Assembly (NCBI RefSeq): GCF_029960645.1
Contig: NZ_JASBQY010000021.1
Location: forward strand, 1-54,851
DNA from: Arthrobacter sp. AL12
Lineage (GTDB): Bacteria > Actinomycetota > Actinomycetes > Actinomycetales > Micrococcaceae
Length of the DNA: 54,851 nucleotides
Direction of reading: 5' to 3'
Shown one piece after another: positions 7,590 through 15,482 of the stretch; position 1 is the first letter of the stretch, and each line of letters opens with the position of its first letter. The notes beneath the pieces were generated by a model. It saw only the letters and a program-made list of their open reading frames with translations. It had not been told where the DNA came from and made no database searches. Both the position numbers and the translations under genes were made by a program.

Positions 7590-8255
7590 GTGGTTCATCA
7601 GGCACCGGTTGAGCGGGGTCATGCCGGAAAGTCACCGGACGTCCCGGCACGCAGCGGACAGCGGTCGGCGCGGCTGCCCCGCGATGAGCGCCGGGCACAG
7701 TTGCTCGCCGCGGCCCAGGAAGTGTTTGTCGCCAACGGCTACCACGGGGCCGCGATGGACGAAATCGCCGAGACCGCCCATGTCAGCAAGCCCGTGCTGT
7801 ACCAGCACTTTCCATCCAAACGCGAGCTCTACCTGGCCCTGCTGGACAGCCAGCTGAGCAAACTCATTGAACTGCTGCTCGGGGCCCTCAACTCCACCTC
7901 GGACAACGATGAACGCGTTCAGGCGGTCATGCGAGCCTACTTCCGCTTCATCGCCAGCGACGACCAGGCCCACCGCCTCGTCTTCGAATCCGACCTCGTC
8001 AACGACGCTGATGTCAGCGCCCGGCTGGAGGCGTTCAACAAAACCTTCGCCGACGCCGTCGCGCGGGTCATCGCCGAGGACACCAAACTGCCTGAACTGG
8101 AGTCCCAGCTGCTGGGCCGCGGGCTCGCCGGAATGGCGCAGATCAGCGCCCGGTACTGGCTGGAAACCGACGGCAATCTTGACCTCGATGTGGCCAGCGA
8201 TCTGATCTACCGTTTAGCTTGGCGCGGAATCTCCCGCTTCCCCAAGGAAACCTAG
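7590..8255 (+). CDS. TetR/AcrR family transcriptional regulator
   Basis: DNA-binding repressor of 221 residues. The N-terminal helix-turn-helix is clear (LLAAAQEVFVANGYHGAAM, then HVSKPVLYQHFPSKRELY at about residues 65-83), followed by an all-helical ligand/dimer domain. The frame is open far upstream, but the GTG at 7590 is chosen because GAAAGAAGG lies 7-15 bases before it. It is divergent from moeZ and followed by the DUF3107 gene, an order conserved in Actinobacteria (as I recall for Rv3208 and Rv3208A next to moeZ). Its target genes are not known from the sequence. Confidence 0.9.
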   Translation: MVHQAPVERGHAGKSPDVPARSGQRSARLPRDERRAQLLAAAQEVFVANGYHGAAMDEIAETAHVSKPVLYQHFPSKRELYLALLDSQLSKLIELLLGALNSTSDNDERVQAVMRAYFRFIASDDQAHRLVFESDLVNDADVSARLEAFNKTFADAVARVIAEDTKLPELESQLLGRGLAGMAQISARYWLETDGNLDLDVASDLIYRLAWRGISRFPKET

Positions 8256-8307
8256 ACTACAAATAGAGATAACACCTGAGAACCTTGATTGGCTGGGAGG
8301 CCTTGCT

Positions 8308-8532
8308 GTGGAAGTAAAGATCGGCATACAGAACATCGGCCGCGAAATTGTCCTGGAATCGTCCCAGGAGGCCGACGCCGTGGCCAAAGTGGTCGGCGAG
8401 GCCATCACGAAGGGCACCGAGCTGCGCCTGACGGATGAAAAGGGCCGTCTGATCATCATTCCCGCGAACGTCCTGGGCTATGTTGAAATCGGCGCCGAGG
8501 AAGTACGCCGCGTCGGTTTCGGCGCGCTCTAA
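8308..8532 (+). CDS. DUF3107 domain protein
   Basis: Small conserved actinobacterial protein of 74 residues that fills the whole DUF3107 family length (starts VKIGIQNIGREIVLES, ends EEVRRVGFGAL). It has no signal or membrane segment. The function is unknown; a homologue follows the TetR gene in mycobacteria. The GTG at 8308 is supported by GGGAGG eight bases upstream. It lies 52 bases after the TetR gene and is probably co-transcribed with it. Confidence 0.88.
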   Translation: MEVKIGIQNIGREIVLESSQEADAVAKVVGEAITKGTELRLTDEKGRLIIIPANVLGYVEIGAEEVRRVGFGAL

Positions 8533-8601
8533 GCACCAGCCTCCCCTGCGCGCCAGCAGCACCGCTGCCGGCCCGCACCCCGAACCGCAAGGAGTCCCAA
8601 C

Positions 8602-8904
8602 ATGCTTTCCCTGATTGTGGTTGCCCTCGTGACCGTGGCCGCGGGCTTCGTGGTGTGGGCCAACGACAAGCGCCACGCCAAGTACGGCATCGCCGTGCCG
8701 GCCGGGGTGTCGCTGACGGTCGGGATGCTGAGCTGGATCGCGTTCATGGCCGCCGGGCTTGGCTACCAGCCGGGCCTGACCTGGATTCCATGGGTGCTGC
8801 CCATGGTCCTGGGCGCCGCCGCCTCCGTGGCGGCCGTGCTGTACCTGGGCAGGACCCGCACGAGCCGCGACACTGCACGGCTCACCGCGATCCTGCGCTA
8901 CTAG
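8602..8904 (+). CDS. small membrane protein of unknown function
   Basis: A 100-residue protein with three predicted membrane helices: residues 2-18, about 30-52, and 60-82 (WIPWVLPMVLGAAASVAAVL). It ends in a short basic, Ser/Thr-containing cytoplasmic tail. AAGGAG 11 bases before the ATG supports the start. It follows DUF3107 by 69 bases on the same strand. No family is recognised beyond conserved hypothetical membrane proteins of Micrococcaceae. Confidence 0.75.
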   Translation: MLSLIVVALVTVAAGFVVWANDKRHAKYGIAVPAGVSLTVGMLSWIAFMAAGLGYQPGLTWIPWVLPMVLGAAASVAAVLYLGRTRTSRDTARLTAILRY

Positions 8905-8929
8905 CCGCCCGCCGGGCCGGCTGCCGGGC

Positions 8930-9604
8930 TCACGCCTCCGGCGCTCCGGATCCGTGACCGGCTTCAGTGCACAGGCACAGCTGATTTCCCTGCGCATCCG
9001 TGACCACCACCCAGTTGGGTGCGTGGTCACGGTTCATTAAGGCCCCGGCGGCCGCCGTTTTCTCCAGCACGGGACCCGACTCGGCCCTGCTGCGGTGGAT
9101 GTCCAGGTGCAGCCGGTTGGGGCTGGGGGTGGAGGTCTGCTGAAACCAGAGAGTCGGGCCGCGCCCGTACGGGTCCACCAGGTCATTTGCGCCGCCGCGG
9201 CGGTAGCCGAGGGCCACCCGCCAGACCTCCGCGATGGCGGCCGGGTCCTCGGAGTCGATGGCCACCTCCACGGTCCGGTGCAGGCCGGGTTCCGCGGTGG
9301 CGCTGACAGCGGCTGCTGCCGCACCGGCGGCCGTGGCGGCCGCGATGTCCCGCCGCGTGACTTCGTCCCCCGCCTCGTGGGAGCTGTACCGCAGGAAGAC
9401 CCGGTTGTAGCGCCAATCCAGGTCCGGGTGGTGGTTCTGTTCCTCGGCCAGGCGTCCGACGGCGGAAATCAACTCCAGCGCCGCGGCCGCCGTCGGTGCC
9501 TTATAGACGGTGACGAGACCGCCGAGCCGGTATCTCCAGTCCGGCAGTTCCGCCAGGGCCGCGTCGACCTGGCCCTCGTCCAGGATGTCGTCGGTGGCTG
9601 CCAT
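8930..9604 (-). CDS. pterin-4a-carbinolamine dehydratase fused to a VOC domain
   Basis: Two-domain protein of 224 residues. Residues 1-95 form a pterin dehydratase domain: the family motif EEQNHHPDLDWRYNRV places the active-site His58-His59 and Trp64 as in DCoH/PhhB enzymes, which dehydrate 4a-hydroxytetrahydrobiopterin. Residues 108-220 form a glyoxalase/VOC-like domain (VEVAIDSEDPAAIAEVWRVA, RLHLDIH, WVVVTDAQGNQLCLC). No aromatic amino acid hydroxylase is nearby, so a housekeeping pterin or unknown small-molecule role is possible. It ends the minus-strand run led by thiO, 18 bases after thiG, and is likely read from the same TPP-controlled transcript. Confidence 0.85.
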   Translation of the reverse strand: MAATDDILDEGQVDAALAELPDWRYRLGGLVTVYKAPTAAAALELISAVGRLAEEQNHHPDLDWRYNRVFLRYSSHEAGDEVTRRDIAAATAAGAAAAAVSATAEPGLHRTVEVAIDSEDPAAIAEVWRVALGYRRGGANDLVDPYGRGPTLWFQQTSTPSPNRLHLDIHRSRAESGPVLEKTAAAGALMNRDHAPNWVVVTDAQGNQLCLCTEAGHGSGAPEA

Positions 9605-9622
9605 GGCGGGCTCCTTCGCTGC

Positions 9623-10441
9623 CTAGAGGAATTCGGCCCGGCCTTCCATAGCCGAGGACGCCAACGCGTGCTCCCGGCGCGGGATCCGGCCGGCCCTTTT
9701 GGCCAGCCTACCGGCGATCACGGCGTGCTTGAAGGCCTCCCCCATCAGTACCGGATTCTGGGCCCGGGTCACTGCCGTCGCCAGCAGGACGGCGTCGCAG
9801 CCAAGCTCCATGGCCAGGGTGGCGTCGGAGGCGGTGCCGATCCCGGCGTCCAGGACCACCGGCACGGAGGCCCGCGAGACGATCAGTTCGATGTTGTGCG
9901 GGTTCAGGATGCCAAGGCCCGTGCCGATCGGTGAGCCCAGGGGCATCACCGCGGCAGCGCCGAGGTTTTCCAGCCGCAGGGCCAGCACCGGGTCGTCGTT
10001 GGTGTACGCGAAGACCTTGAACCCGCGGCCCACCAGCTGTTCGGCGGCCTCGACGAGTTCCACGGCGTCCGGCAGCAGGGTGTGCTCGTCGGCAATGACT
10101 TCCAGCTTCACCCAGTCCGTTTCGAGGGCTTCGCGGGCCAGCTCGGCAGTCAGGACGGCGTCCCTGGCGGTGAAGCAGCCCGCGGTGTTGGGCAGCACCC
10201 GGACGTTGTGGTCCAGCAGCAGCTGGAACAGCGATCCGGCCTCCGCAGGCGAGTAGCGACGCATCGCGACGGTGGTCAGCTCCGTGCCGGAGGCCAGCAG
10301 CGCGGCGCCCAGACCGTCCAGGCTTGGCGCCCCGCCCGTGCCCATGATCAGCCGCGACCCCAGCTGGACTCCGTCGACCGTGAAGGGATCGGCCGCGGCC
10401 GGCAGGACTCCCTGCGCCGCGGCCCGTGTTGTTTCAGCCAT
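9623..10441 (-). CDS. thiG: thiazole synthase ThiG
   Basis: Forms the thiazole phosphate of thiamine from deoxyxylulose phosphate, dehydroglycine (supplied by ThiO) and sulfur from ThiS thiocarboxylate. The 272-residue TIM barrel is near normal length. The Schiff-base lysine is in VKLEVIAD (Lys112), and GSPIGTGLG and DAGIGTASDA are the phosphate-binding loops. I chose the ATG at 10441, nine bases after AGGGAGG; an ATG at 10450 overlapping the thiS stop sits directly on the ribosome site and is less likely. It is the third gene of thiO-thiS-thiG. Confidence 0.95.
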   Translation of the reverse strand: MAETTRAAAQGVLPAAADPFTVDGVQLGSRLIMGTGGAPSLDGLGAALLASGTELTTVAMRRYSPAEAGSLFQLLLDHNVRVLPNTAGCFTARDAVLTAELAREALETDWVKLEVIADEHTLLPDAVELVEAAEQLVGRGFKVFAYTNDDPVLALRLENLGAAAVMPLGSPIGTGLGILNPHNIELIVSRASVPVVLDAGIGTASDATLAMELGCDAVLLATAVTRAQNPVLMGEAFKHAVIAGRLAKRAGRIPRREHALASSAMEGRAEFL

Positions 10442-10446
10442 GCGGC

Positions 10447-10683
10447 TCATCCTCCCTGTACAGCCGTGACCAGCTCGACGTCGTCGCCGTCGGCGAGCGC
10501 GGTGCCGTGCCATTGGCTGCGGGGAACCACTTCCGCGTTGCGGGCCACGGCGACCCCGAGTTTCCCGCCGTCCGCGGACCGGCCGTTCGGGGCCAGCGGC
10601 CGGCCGGTGACCTGGCTGACGAGGGTGCTGACCGAGGCGCCGTCGGGGAGCGCGTGCTCGGTTCCGTTCAGTCTGATGTTCAT
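10447..10683 (-). CDS. thiS: sulfur carrier protein ThiS
   Basis: Ubiquitin-like sulfur carrier of 78 residues ending in the required Gly-Gly (VTAVQGG), which is adenylated and thiocarboxylated, here probably by MoeZ since no separate thiF is in the cluster. It is slightly longer than the usual 66 residues owing to a middle insertion (GRSADGGKLGVAVARN). The start overlaps the end of thiO by four bases (ATGA), indicating translational coupling. Confidence 0.93.
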   Translation of the reverse strand: MNIRLNGTEHALPDGASVSTLVSQVTGRPLAPNGRSADGGKLGVAVARNAEVVPRSQWHGTALADGDDVELVTAVQGG

Positions 10684-12272
10684 ACCGTTTCCTTGCTGTG
10701 CTCAGGGGTGGTGTCCCGCCCGGTGGTATTCCGGCCGGCTGTGATCCGGGGGCTGGCAACCCGGGGGGCTGTTTCTGGCGCTCCCGCAGCCGGTGGAACG
10801 GTGTCCTGCGTGCTGGTGTCCTGCGTGCTGGTTTCCTGAGTGCTGGTGTCCTGCGTTCCGGTGACCGGCCTTCCGGTGCCCTGCGTACCGGCGCCGAACC
10901 GGTCCGGCCGGAAGGACGCCCAGCGGGGGTCCGTGACTCCGTCCAGCAGCTGCCGGCAGATCTCCGCGGCGGCGGGGGTAAGCAGGATTCCGTGCCGGAA
11001 GAAGCCGGTGGCGATGATCAGTCCCGCAACATCGCCGTGGCACCCCGGCTCAGCGACCCGACCCAGCAGCGGCGAGTTGTCCGGGGTCCCGGGACGGGCC
11101 CTGGCGGTGGCCTCGAGCAGTTCCAGCTCGGCGACGGCGGGGACCAGCTGCTGGGCGTCACGCAGCAGCTGGTAGACGCCGCCGGCGGACACGACGCCTC
11201 CGGCCGGGTTGCCGCCAACCGCGGGGGCGCCGGCCGGGGCGCCACCGGCCGGGGCCGCCATGTGGCTCCCGGCACCAAGGGCGTCCTCCCGCTGGGTGGC
11301 GCCGATCACCACCGTGCCGTCCTGCCGGGGAACGATGTAGACCGGGACACCGCGGACCAGTCCCCGCACCGTGGAGGTCAGCAGCGGCCGCAGTCTTTCC
11401 GGCACGCGGAGCCGGAGAATGTCGCCGTGGACCGGACGCAGCGGCAACCGGAGTCCGGCGGGCAGGCCCTCCAGCGCGGCGGCGCCCAGGCCGTTGGCCA
11501 CAATGGTTTCCCCGGCCCGGACGCTGCCGCCGCCTGCGAGGCTGGCGCCGGCCACCCGCCCGTCCGCCCAGAGCAGGCCCGCAGCGCGCCGGGCGATGGT
11601 CTGGCATTGTCCGTCGGCGGCCAGGAGTTCCCCGATCCGGGCGAGCAGCCGGCGGGGGTCCACCTGGTGGTCGGCCGGAATGTCGAAGGCGCAGGAGATG
11701 CCCGGGCTCAGGAGGGGTTCCCGCAGCCTCGCCGCACGGACGGTCAGCGGCTCCACCACGAGGCCGTGCGCCTGCTGGACGGTGCGCAGGTCCGCTAGCG
11801 CCCGGCGGTCGGCGGCGTCGGCCCCTACGGCGAGGGTCGGCGTCGTGAGGAATCCCGTGCCGGTGCCCGTCCGTGCCCCTCCGGCGCCGCCAGCCTGTCC
11901 CGCGTACGGCGCGGCGGCCGGTCCCGCATCCAGTAGGGCGGCCGGTCCACCGTCCAGTCCGGCGGCGAACGCCGGCCAAAGGCGGGAGGATTCGAGCATG
12001 AGCTCCAGGAGGGATTCCTCCTGGTAATGCAGTTCGCTCACCGGGGCGAGCATGCCGGCGGCGGCCCAGCTGGCGCCGCTTCCGGGGGCGTCGTCGATCA
12101 GGGCGACGGAGCGGCCCGAGAGTCTCGCCGCCCAGGCGATTCCGTGGCCTACAACTCCGCCGCCGATCACGGCGACGTCGTAACATTTCCGGGTTTCGGC
12201 GACATCGGCCGTGGCAGTGCCAGTTGCCGTGCCAGCTGCCGCGGACGAGCCGCGGGCGGTTGTGGGGCCCAT
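10680..12272 (-). CDS. thiO: glycine oxidase ThiO, with repeat-built C-terminal tail
   Basis: FAD-dependent oxidase that makes dehydroglycine for ThiG. The dinucleotide-binding motif VIGGGVVGHG lies at residues 35-44, followed by LIDDAPGSGASWAAAGMLAP and, late, FFRHGILLTPAAAEI. At 530 residues it is well above the usual 370-400: there is a Gly/Ala/Pro insertion (about 350-368) and a C-terminal tail built from six in-frame copies of a 15-base unit giving QDTST-like pentapeptides. The catalytic part looks complete. The ATG at 12272 has GGAAGGA upstream, which is also the 3' end of a TPP riboswitch, so translation is thiamine-controlled. Confidence 0.92.
   Translation of the reverse strand: MGPTTARGSSAAAGTATGTATADVAETRKCYDVAVIGGGVVGHGIAWAARLSGRSVALIDDAPGSGASWAAAGMLAPVSELHYQEESLLELMLESSRLWPAFAAGLDGGPAALLDAGPAAAPYAGQAGGAGGARTGTGTGFLTTPTLAVGADAADRRALADLRTVQQAHGLVVEPLTVRAARLREPLLSPGISCAFDIPADHQVDPRRLLARIGELLAADGQCQTIARRAAGLLWADGRVAGASLAGGGSVRAGETIVANGLGAAALEGLPAGLRLPLRPVHGDILRLRVPERLRPLLTSTVRGLVRGVPVYIVPRQDGTVVIGATQREDALGAGSHMAAPAGGAPAGAPAVGGNPAGGVVSAGGVYQLLRDAQQLVPAVAELELLEATARARPGTPDNSPLLGRVAEPGCHGDVAGLIIATGFFRHGILLTPAAAEICRQLLDGVTDPRWASFRPDRFGAGTQGTGRPVTGTQDTSTQETSTQDTSTQDTVPPAAGAPETAPRVASPRITAGRNTTGRDTTPEHSKETV
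10801..10890. repeat. 15-bp tandem repeat inside thiO, six copies
   Basis: Six consecutive 15-base units starting GTGTCCTGCGTGCTG. The first two are identical and later ones diverge (for example GTTTCCTGAGTGCTG, GTGACCGGCCTTCCG). Because 15 is a multiple of three, copy-number changes keep thiO in frame and only lengthen or shorten its tail. Confidence 0.9.
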
Positions 12273-12281
12273 GCAGGATTC

Positions 12282-12393
12282 CTTCCCTACGCCGGTACTA
12301 ACCGGATCAGGTCAAGCGGTCGGCTCTGACGCCCTCTCAGCCTGCCGGTGCCGGACGCCTGTGGCGTGACCGGCTGCGGCGGGCTCCCGCGGT
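12282..12393 (-). promoter_or_regulatory. TPP riboswitch (THI element) controlling thiOSG
   Basis: On the minus strand the conserved TPP aptamer cores are present in order: CTGAGAGGG (12332-12340) and ACCTGATCCGGTTAGTACC with the final GCGTAGGGAA (12281-12312). The P3 arm is the GGC-rich hairpin between about 12341 and 12393. The element sits directly before thiO, and its conserved 3' AGGGAA runs into the thiO ribosome site GGAAGGA. Thiamine pyrophosphate binding would therefore be expected to hide the ribosome site and shut off the operon. Confidence 0.93.
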
Positions 12394-12414
12394 ATTCGCC
12401 CAGTTTAGGGGAAC

Positions 12415-12420
12415 TAGGCT
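12415..12420 (+). promoter_or_regulatory. -10 box of thiE (leaderless)
   Basis: TAGGCT ends six bases before the thiE ATG at 12427. A GGAG follows immediately, but it would lie at or upstream of the mRNA start. Confidence 0.45.
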
Positions 12421-12426
12421 GGAGCC

Positions 12427-13146
12427 ATGAGCCAGGATGCCATCTACACCACTGCCCGCCTCTACCTCTGCACCGGTGCCCGCCGGGACCGCGGCGACTT
12501 TGCGGATTTCGTGGATGCGGCCTTTGCCGGGGGCGTTGACATCATCCAGCTGCGCGACAAGTCGCTGGAGGCGGCCGAGGAGCTGGAACTCCTGGAAGTC
12601 CTGCACGAGGCGGCCCGCCGGCACGGCCGGCTCTGGGCCGTCAACGACCGGGCGGATATCGCCTCGCTCTCCGGGGCTCCGGTGTTCCACATCGGGCAGA
12701 AGGACATCCCCCTGGGGGCGGCGCGGGACTTCCTGGGCAAGGACACCTTGATCGGGCTCTCCACGCACAGCCAGGACCACGTGGACGCGGCCATTGCCGC
12801 CTCCCCCGGCCGCAGCGGCCTGGACTATTTCTGTGTCGGGCCGGTGTGGGCCACGCCCACCAAGCCGGGGCGCGCCGCCGTCGGGCTCGAACTTGTGCGC
12901 TATGCGGCGGATGCGACCCGCCGGGACTCCGCCCTGGTCGAGGACAAGCGCGAGGGCCAGCATGGAGGCAGGGTTGCGGGAGAGCTGCCGTGGTTCGCGA
13001 TCGGCGGCATTGACCTCGGAAACGTGGAGCAGGTGGTCGAGGCCGGCGCGCGCAGGATCGTGGTGGTCCGCGCAATCACCGACGCCGACGATCCGGCGGA
13101 TGCCGCCCGGGCCCTGCTCGCGGCCCTCGACTCGGCAGGGAACTGA
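12427..13146 (+). CDS. thiE: thiamine-phosphate synthase ThiE
   Basis: Joins the HMP pyrophosphate and thiazole phosphate moieties to give thiamine phosphate. The 239-residue TIM barrel shows the family motifs IIQLRDKS (pyrimidine site), VNDRADIA, GLSTHS, VGPVWATPTKPG (pyrophosphate loop) and FAIGGIDLGN. A short insertion around residues 160-185 (ALVEDKREGQHGGRVAG) is not usual. It is divergent from the riboswitch-controlled thiO and has its own promoter outside the riboswitch, so it may be regulated separately. Confidence 0.95.
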   Translation: MSQDAIYTTARLYLCTGARRDRGDFADFVDAAFAGGVDIIQLRDKSLEAAEELELLEVLHEAARRHGRLWAVNDRADIASLSGAPVFHIGQKDIPLGAARDFLGKDTLIGLSTHSQDHVDAAIAASPGRSGLDYFCVGPVWATPTKPGRAAVGLELVRYAADATRRDSALVEDKREGQHGGRVAGELPWFAIGGIDLGNVEQVVEAGARRIVVVRAITDADDPADAARALLAALDSAGN

Positions 13147-13168
13147 GGCCGCAGGGAACCCGGGCCCG

Positions 13169-13219
13169 TCTGGGCCGTGGGGCCGTCTGGGCCGTGGGGC
13201 CGTCTGGGCCGTGGGGCCG
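13169..13219. repeat. 17-bp direct repeat, three exact copies
   Basis: TCTGGGCCGTGGGGCCG occurs three times in a row at 13169, 13186 and 13203, between the convergent thiE and ferritin-like genes. The unit is G-rich with complementary GGCC stretches and could act as a fold-back or weak terminator. Confidence 0.92.
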
Positions 13220-13242
13220 TTTAACCCGGCCGGTTTGTCCGG

Positions 13243-13914
13243 TCAGCCAGCCAGGCCGAGCTGGATCATCCGGCGGGAGTGGTTCGCCGCCAGTTCGGCC
13301 ATCAGCTCGCGCACAAGTTCCTTGGACCGGTCCTCGTCCGCACCAATCAGGCCCCCGACGAACGAGTGCTCAAAACTCACCCGCTGCGCCTGGGTCAACG
13401 CTTCCCCGAGGAGGCGTCTGGCCCACAGTGCCAGCCGGGAGGCCAGCCGCGGGTCGTCGGCGAGGGCTGCCTTGAGCCGCTCCCGCAGCACCTCCGTGGC
13501 TCCCCCGTCGGCCTGGATCTGCTCCACCAGGGCCCGGGTTCCGGCGTCGACATAGCGGGAAATGGCGCGGTAGAAATCGGCGGAGACTGTATCGATCACG
13601 TACGCCTTCATCAGCGATTCGTACCAGTCCGCCGGCCGGGTGCGTTCGTGGAAGTGGTCCACGGAGGGCTGGAACGGCAGCATGGCGGCTTCCGCATCGA
13701 GTCCCATGGCATCGAGTTTGGCGCTCACCAGCTCGTAGTGCTGGAACTCGGTCACGGCGAGCCGGCCCAGCACAGCACGGTCGTGGAGGGTGGGTGAATA
13801 CCGTGCATCGGAGGAGAGCCGTTCGAAGGCGGAAAGCTCGCCGTAGGCCATGACGCCGAGCAGATCCATCAGGAACGTGTTGTAACGGGCAGGATCAGCC
13901 GGGGATGTGCTCAT
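13243..13914 (-). CDS. ferritin-like fold protein (MiaE-like family)
   Basis: Helical protein of 223 residues of the actinobacterial ferritin-like/MiaE_2 type. Candidate metal residues lie in VMAYGELSAFERL (Glu26, Glu30 region), VTEFQHYELVS and the C-terminal half. The true MiaE reaction is tRNA hydroxylation, but members of this subfamily have not been shown to do this, so a general di-iron or redox role is only an inference. The ATG at 13914 lies six bases after a TAGTCT box and lacks a Shine-Dalgarno. Only 41 bases separate it from the divergent RNase gene, so the two promoters overlap. Confidence 0.8.
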   Translation of the reverse strand: MSTSPADPARYNTFLMDLLGVMAYGELSAFERLSSDARYSPTLHDRAVLGRLAVTEFQHYELVSAKLDAMGLDAEAAMLPFQPSVDHFHERTRPADWYESLMKAYVIDTVSADFYRAISRYVDAGTRALVEQIQADGGATEVLRERLKAALADDPRLASRLALWARRLLGEALTQAQRVSFEHSFVGGLIGADEDRSKELVRELMAELAANHSRRMIQLGLAG

Positions 13915-13920
13915 GATCCA

Positions 13921-13926
13921 AGACTA
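13921..13926 (-). promoter_or_regulatory. -10 box of the ferritin-like gene (leaderless)
   Basis: TAGTCT on the minus strand ends six bases before the ATG at 13914. It lies within the 41-base gap shared with the divergent RNase promoter. Confidence 0.45.
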
Positions 13927-13942
13927 ATGGCGCAAATGGAGC

Positions 13943-13948
13943 TAATCT
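13943..13948 (+). promoter_or_regulatory. -10 box of the RNB ribonuclease gene (leaderless)
   Basis: TAATCT ends seven bases before the GTG at 13956. No ribosome site lies between the box and the start. Confidence 0.45.
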
Positions 13949-13955
13949 GATTTTC

Positions 13956-15482
13956 GTGTCCCATCATCGCTTGACCCCGAATGTCCACCAGCAGAAGAAC
14001 CAACTTGCCGAGGCGCTCAACGCACTGCGCACGACGCTGGAGCTGCCGGGGCCCTTCCCCGAGGACGCGCTCCGGGAAGCCAAGGAAGCCGTCGCCGGGC
14101 ACGAGCTGCCGGAGCTGGATTTCACCCACATCGAGTTCGTGACGATCGATCCGGCGTCCTCCACCGACCTGGACCAGGCCCTCTTCATCGACCGTTCCGG
14201 TGAGGGCTACAAGGTCTTCTACGCGATCGCCGATGTCCCCTCCTTCGTGGTCCCGGGCGGGGCGCTCGACGCCGAAACCCGCCGCCGCGGCCAGACCTAC
14301 TACACTCCGGACGGCCGGATTCCGTTGCATCCCGAAATCATCAGCGAAGAGGCCGGCAGCCTGCTCGCCGGCCAGCTCTGCGCTGCGTTCGTGTGGGAAT
14401 TCGAGCTTGACGCCGCGGCCGAGGTGTCCGCGGTCCTGGTCCGCCGCGCGACGGTCCGCAGCAGGGCGAAGCTCAGCTACCGGGGGGTGCAGGCCGAGCT
14501 CGACGCCGGCACCGCCGCGCCCGTGCTGCAGCTGCTCAGGGAGGTCGGGATGAAGCGGGTCGAGCTGGAACGGCTCCGCGGCGGCGCCAGCCTGAACATG
14601 CCGGAACAGGAAATCGAACAGCTGGCCGACGGCGGCTACCGGATCGCCGCTGCGCCGCCGCTGCCCGTGGAGGACTGGAACGCCCAGATCTCCCTGATGA
14701 CCGGGATGGCCGCCGCGGAGATCATGCTGGCGGGCAAGGTCGGCATCCTGCGCACCATGCCGGCCCCGGATGAAGCCTCGCTGGCGCACTTCCACCGTCA
14801 GACCCGCGCCCTGGGCAAGCCCTGGGACGGCGAAATGAGCTACGGCGAGTACCTGCGCACCCTGGACCCGACGGACCCGCGCCAGCTGTCGATCGTACAC
14901 TCGGCCGGCATGCTGTTCCGCGGCGCCGGCTACACTCCCTTCGACGGAGCCGTGCCCGGGGCCGCCACCCAGGCTGCCATCGGCGCTGCCTACGCCCACT
15001 CCACCGCCCCGCTGCGCCGGCTGATCGACCGGTTCGTTCTCGTTATCTGCGAGGCGCTCAGCAACGGTACGGCAGTCCCGGACTGGGCCCGCGAGGCCCT
15101 TCCCTCCCTGCCCGGGATCATGGCGACCTCTGACCAGCTGGCCGCCAAACTGGAGCGGCTTTCCCTCGACACGGTCGAGGCGGCACTCCTGGTGAACCAC
15201 GTCGGCCAGGAATTCGACGCCGTCGTGATTTCGGGATCCAAGATCGCCCGGAACGGGAAAACTGCCAACGGGAAAAACGCCAACGGAAAGACCGGGAACG
15301 GCAACGGAAGCGGCGGCACCAAAGCGGGGAACGGCAACGGACCCTCCGGGATCGTGCAGATCGCCGAGCCCGCCGTCACCGCCCGCTGCCCTGGCGAACT
15401 GGAGCCCGGAACCCAGGTCCGGGTGCGGATTGTGTCCTCCGACATTGCCACCCGCGAGGTCCGGCTGGAGCTGGTGGGGTAA
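13956..15482 (+). CDS. RNB-domain exoribonuclease (RNase II/R family)
   Basis: Processive 3'-5' exoribonuclease of 508 residues. The RNB catalytic loop is IDPASSTDLDQA (residues 64-75), with Asp65, Asp71 and Asp73 as metal ligands; the fourth Asp of the E. coli loop is Gln74 here. Later motifs YTPDGRIPLHPEIISE and YAHSTAPLRRLIDRF are clear. There is no N-terminal cold-shock domain, and the C-terminal RNA-binding part is interrupted by an Asn/Gly/Lys-rich insertion (about residues 432-465) encoded by repetitive DNA. The role is probably general RNA turnover. Confidence 0.9.
   Translation: MSHHRLTPNVHQQKNQLAEALNALRTTLELPGPFPEDALREAKEAVAGHELPELDFTHIEFVTIDPASSTDLDQALFIDRSGEGYKVFYAIADVPSFVVPGGALDAETRRRGQTYYTPDGRIPLHPEIISEEAGSLLAGQLCAAFVWEFELDAAAEVSAVLVRRATVRSRAKLSYRGVQAELDAGTAAPVLQLLREVGMKRVELERLRGGASLNMPEQEIEQLADGGYRIAAAPPLPVEDWNAQISLMTGMAAAEIMLAGKVGILRTMPAPDEASLAHFHRQTRALGKPWDGEMSYGEYLRTLDPTDPRQLSIVHSAGMLFRGAGYTPFDGAVPGAATQAAIGAAYAHSTAPLRRLIDRFVLVICEALSNGTAVPDWAREALPSLPGIMATSDQLAAKLERLSLDTVEAALLVNHVGQEFDAVVISGSKIARNGKTANGKNANGKTGNGNGSGGTKAGNGNGPSGIVQIAEPAVTARCPGELEPGTQVRVRIVSSDIATREVRLELVG
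15251..15345. repeat. imperfect AACGG-type repeat inside the RNB gene
   Basis: Degenerate repeats of AACGGGAAAA, AACGGAAAG and AACGGCAACGG encode the NGK/NGN insertion of the ribonuclease. All changes keep the reading frame. Confidence 0.75.
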
